From contig NZ_CP022881.1 in assembly GCF_003491325.1 (NCBI RefSeq), positions 124,001-188,000 of the forward strand: a DNA stretch of 64,000 nt, in the 5' to 3' direction. Positions 1 to 8,751 of this stretch are shown piece by piece. Source of the DNA: Staphylococcus sp. M0911 (lineage in GTDB: Bacteria; Bacillota; Bacilli; Staphylococcales; Staphylococcaceae). The notes below the pieces were generated by a model. It had not been told where the DNA came from and did no database searches. It saw only the letters and a list, made by a program, of their open reading frames with translations. Numbering within the stretch: the first letter of the stretch is position 1; each line of letters begins with the position of its first letter. The translations under genes and the position numbers were made by a program.

Positions 1-419
1 TGCCATGCGTCGGTTAAACCATTCCATACAGGTACACCTGAATATTTAGCTAAGTCTTCAACCATCTCTTGTGAGAAACCGCGGAATTCGATACCATCAA
101 ACATTCTTCCTAGTACTTTAGCTGTGTCTTCAACAGATTCTTTTTTACCTAATTGGATATCATTTTTTCCTAAGAATTCAGGATGTGCACCTAAATCAAT
201 AGAGGCAACAGTAAAGGCTGCACGTGTACGTGTAGAATTCTTTTCAAATAATAGGGCGATATTTTTATGATCTAAATAACGATGTGGAATCCCTTTTTGT
301 TTATAATCTTTTAAAGTAATAGCGAAATCGATTAAATCGCTAAATTCTTTTTTCGTAAAGTCATCTTCTTTTAATAAATGTCTACCTTTTAAGTTAAGTG
401 GTTGTTGAATTTCTGACAT
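1..419 (-). CDS. arcB: Catabolic ornithine carbamoyltransferase, N-terminal part
   Basis: This is the 5' part of a gene running off the left edge, about 139 codons. The product makes ornithine and carbamoyl phosphate from citrulline in the arginine deiminase pathway. The carbamoyl-phosphate binding motif NSTRTR and the following FRGF segment are visible and are typical of ornithine carbamoyltransferases. The start [13 protein letters not shown] follows an AGGAATG-like ribosome site. It lies 54 bases downstream of arcA on the same strand, so the two are probably one transcript. The catabolic rather than anabolic role is inferred from this arcA neighbour. Confidence 0.93.
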   Translation of the reverse strand, partial: MSEIQQPLNLKGRHLLKEDDFTKKEFSDLIDFAITLKDYKQKGIPHRYLDHKNIALLFEKNSTRTRAAFTVASIDLGAHPEFLGKNDIQLGKKESVEDTAKVLGRMFDGIEFRGFSQEMVEDLAKYSGVPVWNGLTDAW

Positions 420-473
420 GATTCATTCCTCATTTCTTTAAAATGTATTAGTAAAGTACATGTGTGTACTGAA

Positions 474-1709
474 TTAAATATCTTCTCTATATAATGGTTG
501 GCTCATACATCTTGGGCCCCCACGACCACGGACTAATTCACTACCTGTAATTTCAATAACTTTAATGCCTTTATCACGTAATAATTGGTTAGATACATAG
601 TTTCGGTCGTAAGTTACGACAACCCCTGGACGGATAGTCAATGTGTTAGAACCGTCATTCCATTGTTCACGGGCACCATCGATAACGTCACCATTACCTG
701 TTGGGATAAATTCAATATTGTCGATGTTAAGCGCCTCTTCTAATGTTTCTTTTAATTTGTTTGAGTGCGTAATTTTAATGTCTTGACCTTGTTCATCTTT
801 TTCAATGGTGAAGATGTTCATGTTATCTTCTTCTTTGAAAATCGCAGCATGCATTGTAAATTTGTCGTAGTCAATCATGGTAAATACTGTATCTAAATGC
901 ATAAATGTACGGCTGTTTGGAATTTCGATGGCAAGTACTTTAGTAAATGTAGATTGATCATCGAATAAAATTTGTCTTGCTAAGCGTTCGATAGCTTGTG
1001 CAGAGGTACGTTCAGAAATACCAACTGCAAGTACATCTTTAGATAGAATTAATTCATCGCCACCCTCAATATTGAATGGTGAATTTCGATCTAACCAAAC
1101 TGGGACATCGTCGTTTTTGAATCTTGGGTGATATTTCAAAATATATGTCATGAAGATTGATTCACGACGACGGGCACGCCAATACATACGGTTGATAGTC
1201 ATTCCTCTACCTACAGATGCTTGAGGATCTCTAGTGAAGTAAAGGTTTGGCATTGGATCGAGATAGAATGGATAGCGGTCATCCATATATTCTACGAGGT
1301 GATTCGTTTCTAATTGAATTTCTTCTTTACGTACACCAGCCATAATTTTTTCTACCAGTTCTTGGTCATTTAATGTCGCGAACAGTTCTTTAATTTCTTT
1401 TTCATGACCGAGGACAGTCTTTTGAGATTCTTTTAAAATGTCATCGATAAATTGTTCGCGAACAGAGGCATCTGCAATGGCTTCTGCAGCTAGGTGTTCT
1501 AAATAAACAACCTCGACACCTTCATCTCTAAGTACTTGAGCGAAATGGTCATGCTCTTCTTGAGCAACTTTCAAATAAGGAATATCGTCAAATAGCAATC
1601 CACTTAGATGATCAGGTACTAAATTTTCTAATTCTTTACCTGGTCGTTTAAGTAATACCGTTTTTAATTTGCCGATTTCACTGTTTACGTGGATAGGTCC
1701 TTTTTCCAT
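474..1709 (-). CDS. arcA: Arginine deiminase
   Basis: A 411-residue arginine deiminase, which converts arginine to citrulline and ammonia, the first step of anaerobic ATP generation from arginine. Visible family motifs are FTRDP near residue 165, the HLDTVFT segment, and the C-terminal [12 protein letters not shown] with the catalytic cysteine at about position 401. Length equals the usual staphylococcal enzyme. A strong AAAGGAGG ribosome site sits just upstream of the ATG. It is the first gene of the arc operon in this window, with arcB directly downstream. A cre-like site and an ArgR-box-like sequence lie upstream, fitting carbon and arginine control. Confidence 0.96.
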   Translation of the reverse strand: MEKGPIHVNSEIGKLKTVLLKRPGKELENLVPDHLSGLLFDDIPYLKVAQEEHDHFAQVLRDEGVEVVYLEHLAAEAIADASVREQFIDDILKESQKTVLGHEKEIKELFATLNDQELVEKIMAGVRKEEIQLETNHLVEYMDDRYPFYLDPMPNLYFTRDPQASVGRGMTINRMYWRARRRESIFMTYILKYHPRFKNDDVPVWLDRNSPFNIEGGDELILSKDVLAVGISERTSAQAIERLARQILFDDQSTFTKVLAIEIPNSRTFMHLDTVFTMIDYDKFTMHAAIFKEEDNMNIFTIEKDEQGQDIKITHSNKLKETLEEALNIDNIEFIPTGNGDVIDGAREQWNDGSNTLTIRPGVVVTYDRNYVSNQLLRDKGIKVIEITGSELVRGRGGPRCMSQPLYREDI

Positions 1710-1744
1710 TGTTATTTCCTCCTTTGATTTAATACATCTAGAGT

Positions 1745-1759
1745 ATAAAGCGCTTTCAA
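1745..1759 (-). promoter_or_regulatory. cre-like CcpA site upstream of arcA
   Basis: On the minus strand the sequence TTGAAAGCGCTTTAT matches the catabolite-response consensus WTGNAANCGNWNNCW at 14 of 15 positions. It ends about 36 bases before the arcA start, a position where CcpA binding would block transcription. Repression of arc genes by glucose through CcpA is known in staphylococci; binding here is inferred. Confidence 0.55.
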
Positions 1760-1806
1760 CATAGAGATTGAGAATCTTTTCACAATGATAATGTCGAATA
1801 TCTCAT

Positions 1807-1823
1807 ATAAAATATTTATTCAA
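1807..1823 (-). promoter_or_regulatory. Candidate ArgR box
   Basis: Read on the minus strand this is TTGAATAAATATTTTAT, which fits the general ARG-box pattern TGAATwwwwATTCA at 12 of 14 positions. It lies about 100 bases before arcA and is flanked by a regulator of the ArgR family. AT-rich sequence gives such matches by chance, so this is only a candidate. Confidence 0.35.
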
Positions 1824-2145
1824 TGCAATTTGATGATAGATTATGCAATATAAACGCATAAAACCTATAATTACATGTATATTAAGTTAATACGATAATA
1901 AATAATTAATATAATATGATTTTTTATTCGATTGAATGTATGGATAGTCATGCATGATTAATTAACTATAAATGTTAAATCTATCTATATTTTAAGAAGA
2001 TTTTTATACATCAATATAAAACTTTTTATAAAAATTGTTATAAATGAGAAATACTTCACATATTGTATGAAGGAAATTTGATATGGTATTTGTGATGAAG
2101 TTTGTCTGTATTTTGTGAAATATGCAGATAAAGGAGTAAATAAAT

Positions 2146-2622
2146 ATGAGAAAAAGTAAACGATTGGATTTAATATCGACAATTGTGAAAGATAATGACA
2201 TACGTTCAAAAGCCGAAATTGTGGACTATCTTGATAAACATTTTGGTATCAAATATAGTGTGGCAACGATTAGTAGAGATTTAAATGAACTTAAAATATA
2301 TAAAATGCCTACCGCCAATAATGATCGATGTTACCGAAAGTTTAATGATAATGCTCAAAGCGAAGCGAAAACGAAACTCATAGCCTTTTACAATGATGAG
2401 ATCGAAAAGGTCACAATTAAAGATCACTACCTTATTGTTAAAACATCGCCAGGATTTGCGCAAAGTGTGAACTTTTATATCGATCAGCTCAATTTAAATG
2501 AGGTATTAGGAACAGTTGGCGGTAATGACACGATATTGATATTAGTTAGTTCAGCTGATGTTACTGAATTTGTACATTATCAATTATTTGGACAGACGTA
2601 TCAAGAAGAACTAAAGTCATGA
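2146..2622 (+). CDS. argR: ArgR-family arginine regulator
   Basis: A 158-residue ArgR/AhrC-family regulator. The N-terminal winged helix shows VATISRDLNELK near residues 45-57, the family's DNA-binding signature. The C-terminal oligomerisation and arginine-binding domain shows GTVGGNDTILIL near residue 125, equivalent to the family's GTIAGDDT segment. Start ATG follows AAGGAG by about nine bases. The divergent position beside arcA suggests it controls the arc genes, as staphylococcal arc-linked ArgR proteins do. It is likely a paralogue of a biosynthetic argR elsewhere on the chromosome, which I cannot see. Confidence 0.88.
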   Translation: MRKSKRLDLISTIVKDNDIRSKAEIVDYLDKHFGIKYSVATISRDLNELKIYKMPTANNDRCYRKFNDNAQSEAKTKLIAFYNDEIEKVTIKDHYLIVKTSPGFAQSVNFYIDQLNLNEVLGTVGGNDTILILVSSADVTEFVHYQLFGQTYQEELKS

Positions 2623-2674
2623 TTCATGTGACGTGATGTATATTAAAAGTCGATGACAAGTATCAAAATGAATT

Positions 2675-2704
2675 TTGCCATTGAAGCGAGCTTGATGTTA
2701 TAAT
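2675..2704 (+). promoter_or_regulatory. Strong sigma-A promoter in the argR-sulP gap
   Basis: TTGCCA, an 18-base spacer, then TATAAT with an upstream TG giving an extended -10. Transcription would begin near 2711, almost 300 bases before the sulP start codon and about 120 bases before the terminator-like hairpin at 2828. It implies either a small RNA or a long sulP leader. Confidence 0.6.
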
Positions 2705-2827
2705 GCGTAAGGTTTCAATTCGACAAATAAAACGCGATTCAATTGATATATGTCATATAGTGAGTGGCACGTAGGATAGTCAATAAATAACAATTCTAAT
2801 GAGATGATAAGATAGCCACCTTCATGG

Positions 2828-2880
2828 GCGAGTGATGAAACCAAGTTGAATGACACAATGGTTTCTTACTCGCTCTATTT
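2828..2880 (+). terminator. Terminator-like hairpin upstream of sulP
   Basis: A 15-16 bp stem, GCGAGTGATGAAACCA (2828-2843) pairing with TGGTTTCTTACTCGC (2859-2873) with one bulge, followed by a T-rich TCTATTTT. It could end argR transcription, end a small RNA started at about 2711, or act as an attenuator: TGAAACC of its left arm (2835-2841) is also complementary to GGTTTCA near 2710-2716 at the start of the predicted transcript. Confidence 0.55.
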
Positions 2881-3008
2881 TATTGCTAAAAAAGTGGTGA
2901 TGGCATATGTATGCAAAGTGCAAGTATATACATATGTTACAGACGTCAGGGGCGTAATGTACGCTTTATCAATATTGAATTTAAATAGTATGAAAAGGAG
3001 CGGATGTC

Positions 3009-4460
3009 ATGGTAGATAATTGGAAAGTTCAGTGGTTTAATCAACCAATGAAAAATATACTAGCAGGTATTGTAGTGGCACTTGCTTTAATTCCAGAAGC
3101 GATTGCCTTTTCAATCATAGCGGGGGTGGACCCGATGATTGGTTTATATGCGGCGTTTATCATAGCGACAGTGACAGCGATTGTTGGTGGACGACCGGCA
3201 ATGATTTCAGGTGCTACAGGTGCAGTTGCACTTGTTGTGACACCACTCGTGAAGGAACATGGCGTGGAATATTTATTTGCAGCGACGATTTTAATGGGAT
3301 TGATTCAACTTGTCTTAGGTATTTTAAAAGTAGGAAGACTGATGAAGTTCATTCCACAATCCGTAATGATTGGTTTCGTTAATGCATTAGGTATTATGAT
3401 CTTTCTATCTCAAATTGAGCATATTTTTAATATATCCATTGCGACTTACATTTATGTCATTATTACTTTATTAATCGTATATATTGTACCTAGATTCTTT
3501 AAAGCAATTCCTGCACCATTAATTGCGATTATTTTATTAACAGCATTATATATGTTTACAGGTGCCAATGTGCATACTGTTGGTGATTTAGGTACGATTA
3601 AACAGGCATTGCCTCATTTCATTATTCCACAAGTACCTTACACACTGGAGACATTACAAATCATCTTACCATTTTCAGTTTCAATGGCGATTGTAGGGTT
3701 AGTAGAAAGCTTACTCACTGCTAAAATTGTAGACGAATTTACAAATACTTATAGTAGTAAAAATAAGGAATCTCGTGGACAAGGTATCGCAAATATCATT
3801 ACAGGATTCTTCGGTGGTATGGGTGGTTGTGCGATGATCGGACAATCTGTCATTAATGTGAAATCAGGTGCGACAAGTCGATTATCGACATTAACTGCAG
3901 GTGTAGTACTCATATTTATGATTATTGTATTAGGGGATTTAGTAGTGCAAATTCCAATGCCTATTTTAGCGGGAATTATGGTCATGGTATCTATTGGAAC
4001 AGTAGACTGGCATTCCTTTAAATATATTAAAAATGCTCCAAAAACGGATGCCTTTGTGATGATTCTAACAGTTATTATTGTATTGATGACACATAATCTA
4101 GCCATTGGTGTTATCGTAGGTGTCGTATTTAGTGCACTCTTCTTCGCGACTAAGATTTCTAACGTGAATGTGACAACAGAGACGTTTGATGAGACGTTAC
4201 ATGTATACTTTGAAGGTCAAATTTTCTTTGTATCTATTGATTCCATGATGAACCAAATTGACTTTAATGTGGACCATTCAGTCATTGAATTAGACTTCAA
4301 CCATGCACATTTATGGGATGATTCAGCAGTGAATGCGATTGATACCATCGTACAGAAATTCGAAGCCAATCATAATACCGTCTATGTGAAAAAGTTAAAT
4401 TCAGATAGTAGAAAGATTATTTCCGAGCTAAGTCAGATTAATCATAACCAGTTGATTTAA
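3009..4460 (+). CDS. SulP-family anion transporter with STAS domain
   Basis: A 483-residue SulP (SLC26-type) membrane transporter, probably for sulfate, bicarbonate or another inorganic anion. About ten or more hydrophobic segments fill residues 12-385, with the family-like N-terminal [18 protein letters not shown] segment. A hydrophilic C-terminal STAS domain occupies about residues 395-475. The ribosome site AAAAGGAG precedes ATG. The substrate cannot be read from the sequence. No cysteine-biosynthesis genes or carbonic anhydrase stand beside it. Its long upstream leader with a promoter and a hairpin may control it. Confidence 0.85.
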   Translation: MVDNWKVQWFNQPMKNILAGIVVALALIPEAIAFSIIAGVDPMIGLYAAFIIATVTAIVGGRPAMISGATGAVALVVTPLVKEHGVEYLFAATILMGLIQLVLGILKVGRLMKFIPQSVMIGFVNALGIMIFLSQIEHIFNISIATYIYVIITLLIVYIVPRFFKAIPAPLIAIILLTALYMFTGANVHTVGDLGTIKQALPHFIIPQVPYTLETLQIILPFSVSMAIVGLVESLLTAKIVDEFTNTYSSKNKESRGQGIANIITGFFGGMGGCAMIGQSVINVKSGATSRLSTLTAGVVLIFMIIVLGDLVVQIPMPILAGIMVMVSIGTVDWHSFKYIKNAPKTDAFVMILTVIIVLMTHNLAIGVIVGVVFSALFFATKISNVNVTTETFDETLHVYFEGQIFFVSIDSMMNQIDFNVDHSVIELDFNHAHLWDDSAVNAIDTIVQKFEANHNTVYVKKLNSDSRKIISELSQINHNQLI

Positions 4461-4546
4461 TCGACACTAGCTGTAAAATATAGAGGAACTCATGACGGTA
4501 ATTGTGTAAAATATCAGCGCACTAACTATGATGAGGGGTGAATAGG

Positions 4547-5077
4547 ATGAAATTCATCATCAGACAAGAGCAAAAAGAAGATTACCTGCAAACTGAAGAA
4601 GTAGTGAAAAAGGCTTTTGAGAATGAATCATATAGTGATCAAAGTGAGCACACATTGGTTGCGAAATTACGAAAGTCAGAGGCATTTGTTCCAGATTTAT
4701 CATTAGTCGCTGTAAATGAAGATAAAATCATAGGACATATATTATTATCTAAAATTTTGATTGATACTGAGGATAAGAAAGTAGAATCTTTATCATTAGC
4801 ACCTATTTCTGTTTTACCCGAATATCAAAATAAAGGTGTAGGTCAAAAATTAATACAACAAGCTTTAACCATTGCAGAAATCATTGATTTTGAATCAGTC
4901 ATCGTTATGGGGTACGAAGCATATTATCCGAAATTTGGTTTCAAAAAAGCATCTCATTGGGGCATACAAGCACCTTTTGAAGTACCAGATGAGTTATTGA
5001 TGGCAATTGAATTAAAAGATAGTGCTTTAAATCATGCTTCAGGTATCATCCAATATCCAAACGCATTTTTTGAATGA
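4547..5077 (+). CDS. GNAT-family N-acetyltransferase
   Basis: A 176-residue protein of the GCN5-related acetyltransferase family. The acetyl-CoA binding loop is seen as VLPEYQNKGVGQKLIQ near residue 100, and a later GYEAYYPKFGF segment is typical of the YhbS-like subgroup. ATG at 4547 is chosen because GAGGGG at 4533-4538 is well spaced; an upstream in-frame GTG overlaps that ribosome site. Substrate unknown. It stands alone between sulP and a strong terminator. Confidence 0.82.
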   Translation: MKFIIRQEQKEDYLQTEEVVKKAFENESYSDQSEHTLVAKLRKSEAFVPDLSLVAVNEDKIIGHILLSKILIDTEDKKVESLSLAPISVLPEYQNKGVGQKLIQQALTIAEIIDFESVIVMGYEAYYPKFGFKKASHWGIQAPFEVPDELLMAIELKDSALNHASGIIQYPNAFFE

Positions 5078-5165
5078 TGAGGTTGAGATTGATAATGGTA
5101 TGTAAAAAACATAATGTAGATTGGTATATAAAAGAATAAATATATGATCATAGAAACTATAATTT

Positions 5166-5203
5166 GACTCCTGTTAACTTCATGTAACGGGAGTCTTTTT
5201 TTA
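5166..5203 (+). terminator. Intrinsic terminator after the acetyltransferase
   Basis: GACTCC-T-GTTA stem paired with TAAC-G-GGAGTC around a short loop, followed by seven T. A clean rho-independent terminator for the acetyltransferase transcript. Confidence 0.85.
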
Positions 5204-5337
5204 TCTAACTGATTTTTTGGCTAATACTGTGATTTCAATAGAAATTATAATTATATTAAAAAATTATAAGAGATTATTTAAAAATTCCAGGTTTTTAGTT
5301 ACAATATAGGCGAACAATATTTTAAAGGAGTGTTTAA

Positions 5338-6367
5338 ATGTTCGTTTCTCAAAGCCGCATTGGAAGAATAGAAAATCGTTACGAGTGGTTGAATCGAGAA
5401 ATTAAACAATCTAAAAGAAGTTATAGAATCGAAAGGATTTCCATGTGTATTTGGCGTACAAGGACATAAAAAGGAAGTTCACTTTTATTCTGCATTAAAT
5501 TATCCATATAGTCCTGAAGAATTATCTAAAGATATAGATCTTTATTTAAATGAATTAAAAAAGATGCCTAAAAAAGATAGGGGCATTTCTGGATTGTTAG
5601 TATATTTTGAACCAATTGGCAATATGAGTATACATGCAAAGCAGTTTATGGTTTGGCAACTTCTTTCATCAATGAAAAATAAGTATGGATATAAAAAGGA
5701 TAATATTGATAATAATCCTTTAGACGATGGTTATGTGTATCGCTTTAAAAATGAATTATGGTTCATTAATTTTAGTTCTAATAGTTATAAACACAGAAAA
5801 TCAAGAAATTTAGGTACTTTTATAACATTAGCAATGCAAACTCTTAGTAAATCAGATGAATATTTTAATTACAATATGGAAACTAAAGCTAAAGCACAAA
5901 AAAATGTTAGAAAATTAGCAGAGAAATATGATGGTTGTCCCGTACATTCTGGTTTAGGACCTGTTATTGGTTCAGGAAAATTTCCACCAGCTAAATTATC
6001 TTATTTTATAGGGGATACCAATTCGGAAAAATCTTATGAACCATGGAAATTTCAAGCATTTAGACCACAAAAAATAATATTAGATGAATCAATTATTAGT
6101 GAAAATGGACCTCAAGTTAAGCATTTTGAATGCCTTTATGGAAACGAAAAAATTAAACGATACTCAAACTGTAAAGAAGAACATGACATAAATGAAAACA
6201 ATCTACTAGTTACTAATTCCTCAGATTTAGTAGAGTTATATAATAGTAATATTCAAATAGCAACCTTTAATAAGAATATAGCTTCAGAGTACAATGTTTT
6301 TGATATAGATTATATGAATGATTTATTGGCATTAAGATTCATCAAAGATAACGCTATTTATAACTAA
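5338..6367 (+). pseudogene. YqcI/YcgG family protein, frameshifted near its start
   Basis: The gene opens at ATG 5338 behind AAAGGAG with MFVSQSRIGRIENRYEWLN and so on, but that frame stops at 5467-5469. The rest of the protein is in the next frame and covers the family-typical FPCVFGVQGHKKEVHFYSA, a LLVYFEP segment and a SRNLGTFITLAMQTLS segment. Removing one base near 5411 would give a continuous product reading EIKQLKEVIESKGFPC across the junction, about 342 residues. The family is widespread but has no established role. Either a real mutation or a base error; unlike other breaks in this window, this one is not in a long homopolymer. Confidence 0.75.
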
Positions 6368-6392
6368 TATAAATTTGAAAGGAGTAAATGTT

Positions 6393-7034
6393 TTGTATAA
6401 AAATATAATATTTGACTTCGATGGAACAATTGCTGATTCAAAAAAAAGTAGTTCGATAGCAACCAAAAAAGCATTTTCAGAATTTGGTTTACATATACCT
6501 AGTGACACGCAAATTGAATATTATATGGGGATACCTATAGAAAAATCCTTTGATTTAATGAGTGAAAAAAGTTTAACTGAAAATGAATTGAATCAATTAA
6601 TGGAGTTATTTAGAAGATATTATAAAGAAACAGAAACATTATATTTGAATATTTTTGACGGAATGACAGAACAACTCGCAGAGCTCCATGAAAAATATAA
6701 GTTGTTTGTAGTATCTAGTAAAAAAACAGATGTATTAAAACGAAATCTAAAAAAATTGAAATTTGAACATTTCTTTTTAGAAGTTATAGGTTCGGACAAG
6801 GTTGAAAACTATAAACCTTCCCCCGATGGACTATTATATATATTAAATAAATATAACTTGCATCGTAATCAAACGATATATATAGGTGATGCAGTTTTCG
6901 ATATAAAAATGGCTAATAATGCTAATATAGATTCTTGTGCTGTAACTTGGGGAAGCCATGATGTTGAAGAATTAAAACGTGAAAATCCTACATTCATTAT
7001 TACAAATGTTCACCAACTAGATTTTGAGGAATAG
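6393..7034 (+). CDS. HAD-superfamily hydrolase (phosphatase)
   Basis: A 213-residue haloacid dehalogenase-like phosphatase. Motif I is DFDGTIAD (nucleophile D8, acid D10), motif II lies at VVSSK, motif III is the lysine in NYKPSPDGL, and motif IV is GDAVFD. Cap residues and length fit the phosphoglycolate phosphatase/PpaX-like group, substrate unknown. TTG 6393 is chosen as start because AAAGGAG ends eight bases before it and it gives the usual MYKNIIFDFDG beginning. It is followed after three bases by an MFS transporter and is likely cotranscribed with it. Confidence 0.83.
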   Translation: MYKNIIFDFDGTIADSKKSSSIATKKAFSEFGLHIPSDTQIEYYMGIPIEKSFDLMSEKSLTENELNQLMELFRRYYKETETLYLNIFDGMTEQLAELHEKYKLFVVSSKKTDVLKRNLKKLKFEHFFLEVIGSDKVENYKPSPDGLLYILNKYNLHRNQTIYIGDAVFDIKMANNANIDSCAVTWGSHDVEELKRENPTFIITNVHQLDFEE

Positions 7035-7037
7035 TAT

Positions 7038-8189
7038 ATGGCCATCAGTAAAAGAATAACAATTATTGGATTTTTAACAATGTTTATCGTAGGTGTATCA
7101 GATTTGATAGTCGTTGGTATGTTAGGTGAAATGAGTAAGGAATTTCATGTAAGTAAAGCTTTGATAGGTCAATTGGTCACTTTATATGCTATTGCTTTTT
7201 CGATATTAAGTCCTATCTTAACGAAACTCACAAAAAATATAAATGATAAAAACATCTTAGTGTATGGTTTGATTATTTTTATTCTGTTAACTTTAATGAC
7301 TATGATAATTAGAAATTACATTTTGTTGTGTTTAGTTAGAATTGTATTAGCAGGTGTCGCTTCATTAATAACAGTAAAGTTAATGGCAACAGGTGCCAAC
7401 ATTGTTCCAGAAGAATACAAAGCTTCTGTAATTGCTAATATATATGTTGGATTTAGTGCTGCAAACATATTAGGTATACCATTAGGTACGCTAATAGCTT
7501 CTCAGTATAATTGGAAACTTCCATTTTATTTAATCGCAATTATAACTTTTTTATGTTTATTAGGTGTATTGTATTTTATACCTCATAAAACCGAAGATCA
7601 AAGTGTTAATAATACTGAATATAAAGTAATTAATTATAAAGGTATCATATTGATACTTGTTTTTTTACTATTAATGATGGTTTCTAATAGTATATTGTTT
7701 ACATATATCGAGCCTTTAGTAAAAAGCAACGGTCATAGTATCTTTATTGTAAGTTTATGTTTATTCCTTTCAGGTATTGCAGGTGTACTAGGATCAAAAT
7801 TAGGTAATAGTTTGTCGGAGAAAAAAGGATACAATATAGCTGGAAATATAATTATTGGGGTATACACAATCGCTATTATATTCATTTGGTTCGCCGGTGG
7901 AAATGTTTTAATTCTTACTTTATGTGTATTTATATGGAATTTATTTCATTGGGGAACAAATCCAACAGTTCAATATGCATTACTTAAATTTTTACGAGGA
8001 GACCCGAGTCAAATATTAAGTTATGATATCTCAGTATTAAATTTAGGAATAGGATTAGGTTCATTTATAGGGGGAATATTATATTATATAGATTATCATT
8101 TTAATTTATCTTTAATGATTTCAATCATATTAGCAGTTTGTTCATCATTAATTTTAAAAATGGTGGTTCGCTCAGAGTATATGAAATAA
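7038..8189 (+). CDS. MFS transporter (drug/sugar efflux DHA1 type)
   Basis: A 383-residue major facilitator protein with about 12 hydrophobic segments. Segment 1 carries VSDLIVVGML, and the loop after segment 2 is LTKLTKNINDK, a degenerate form of the family A motif. The region near residue 133 (GLSAANILGIPLGT-like) resembles the C motif of drug:H+ antiporters. Substrate unknown. It starts three bases after the HAD phosphatase stop, so the two genes probably act together, for example a phosphatase making a product that is then exported; that is inference. Confidence 0.8.
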   Translation: MAISKRITIIGFLTMFIVGVSDLIVVGMLGEMSKEFHVSKALIGQLVTLYAIAFSILSPILTKLTKNINDKNILVYGLIIFILLTLMTMIIRNYILLCLVRIVLAGVASLITVKLMATGANIVPEEYKASVIANIYVGFSAANILGIPLGTLIASQYNWKLPFYLIAIITFLCLLGVLYFIPHKTEDQSVNNTEYKVINYKGIILILVFLLLMMVSNSILFTYIEPLVKSNGHSIFIVSLCLFLSGIAGVLGSKLGNSLSEKKGYNIAGNIIIGVYTIAIIFIWFAGGNVLILTLCVFIWNLFHWGTNPTVQYALLKFLRGDPSQILSYDISVLNLGIGLGSFIGGILYYIDYHFNLSLMISIILAVCSSLILKMVVRSEYMK

Positions 8190-8262
8190 ATATTAAAGAT
8201 CATAAATGGAGCTTCACTGTTTTAATCTCATTCATCAAAATAATTTAAATACGTATTCATAT

Positions 8263-8305
8263 AAAAAAGCAATTTCTATTCGAAGGGGATAGAAATTGCT
8301 TTTTG
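8263..8305 (+). terminator. Bidirectional terminator between the MFS gene and DUF3923-like gene
   Basis: AAAAAGCAATTTCTAT pairs perfectly with ATAGAAATTGCTTTTT around a GGGG-containing loop. T-runs lie on both sides, so it serves the plus-strand MFS transcript and the converging minus-strand small gene. Confidence 0.85.
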
Positions 8306-8328
8306 TTTTGAATGTATAAAACTAAATT

Positions 8329-8583
8329 TTAATGTAATGCTTGATTCTTTTGCTTTTTTGAAATTACAATATTAGCGATTAACCATGCTATTTGCACTAT
8401 AAACGGAATTAAAAAAGCAAATCCTAACACACCTAGATTAACTAACTTTAGTTCGGTTGTTTGTGTTACGCTAGCTGCATCTACATTTCTATTCCACACC
8501 ATAAACGCGAAAAAGATGAAAGTTATAATTTCTAGAATACTCATTATCCACCAAGAAATCCATGAAATTTTCATTTTATTCAC
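8329..8583 (-). CDS. Small two-helix membrane protein, DUF3923-like
   Basis: An 84-residue protein with two predicted membrane helices (about residues 12-30 and 52-74), a conserved-looking WISWWIMS start and a linker with VTQTTELKL. This arrangement is what I remember of the staphylococcal DUF3923 family; no function is known. An AGGTG ribosome site lies just before the ATG, inside or next to the right arm of a perfect inverted repeat. It is a single-gene unit on the minus strand, convergent with the MFS gene. Confidence 0.7.
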   Translation of the reverse strand: MNKMKISWISWWIMSILEIITFIFFAFMVWNRNVDAASVTQTTELKLVNLGVLGFAFLIPFIVQIAWLIANIVISKKQKNQALH

Positions 8584-8586
8584 CTC

Positions 8587-8620
8587 AACTTAGTTACTTT
8601 TAGATTAACATAACTAAGTT
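8587..8620. promoter_or_regulatory. Perfect 10-bp inverted repeat upstream of the DUF3923-like gene
   Basis: AACTTAGTTA (8587-8596) and TAACTAAGTT (8611-8620) form a perfect dyad with a 14-base gap, immediately upstream of the small membrane-protein gene's ribosome site. It has the shape of a repressor operator (for instance PadR or TetR type), or of a leader hairpin covering the ribosome site. No regulator gene is adjacent. Confidence 0.5.
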
Positions 8621-8646
8621 AATTTTCTGAAATGATATTTCATAAG

Positions 8647-8680
8647 CCCCCCTTACTATTTTATTAGTAGGGGGATTTTT
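8647..8680 (+). terminator. GC-rich hairpin terminator
   Basis: CCCCC(C)TTACTA and TAGTAGGGGG form a strong stem followed by ATTTTTGG on the plus strand. No plus-strand gene ends here, so it may stop read-through past 8305, or act as a T-poor stop for the minus-strand gtfB operon that ends at 8752. Confidence 0.6.
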
Positions 8681-8751
8681 GGATATTTGAATTTTAAGTC
8701 AATACAATAGATTTTACTTTTATCATTAAGTGAATGTCTCTTAATAAGCGG

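Larger units (their letters stand above)
1710..2145. other. Divergent arcA-argR control region
   Basis: A 436-base AT-rich gap between the outward-facing arcA and argR genes. It must hold both promoters. I can point to a near-consensus cre next to arcA and one ArgR-box-like palindrome (listed separately), and to the AAGGAG ribosome site of argR at 2131-2136. A minus-strand open frame at 1985-2209 runs across this gap into argR; it has no ribosome site and is not credible. Confidence 0.6.

Noticed and set aside
1985..2209. Minus-strand open frame (74 codons) across the arcA-argR gap and the start of argR
   Set aside because: Hydrophobic by AT-richness, no ribosome site, overlaps argR.
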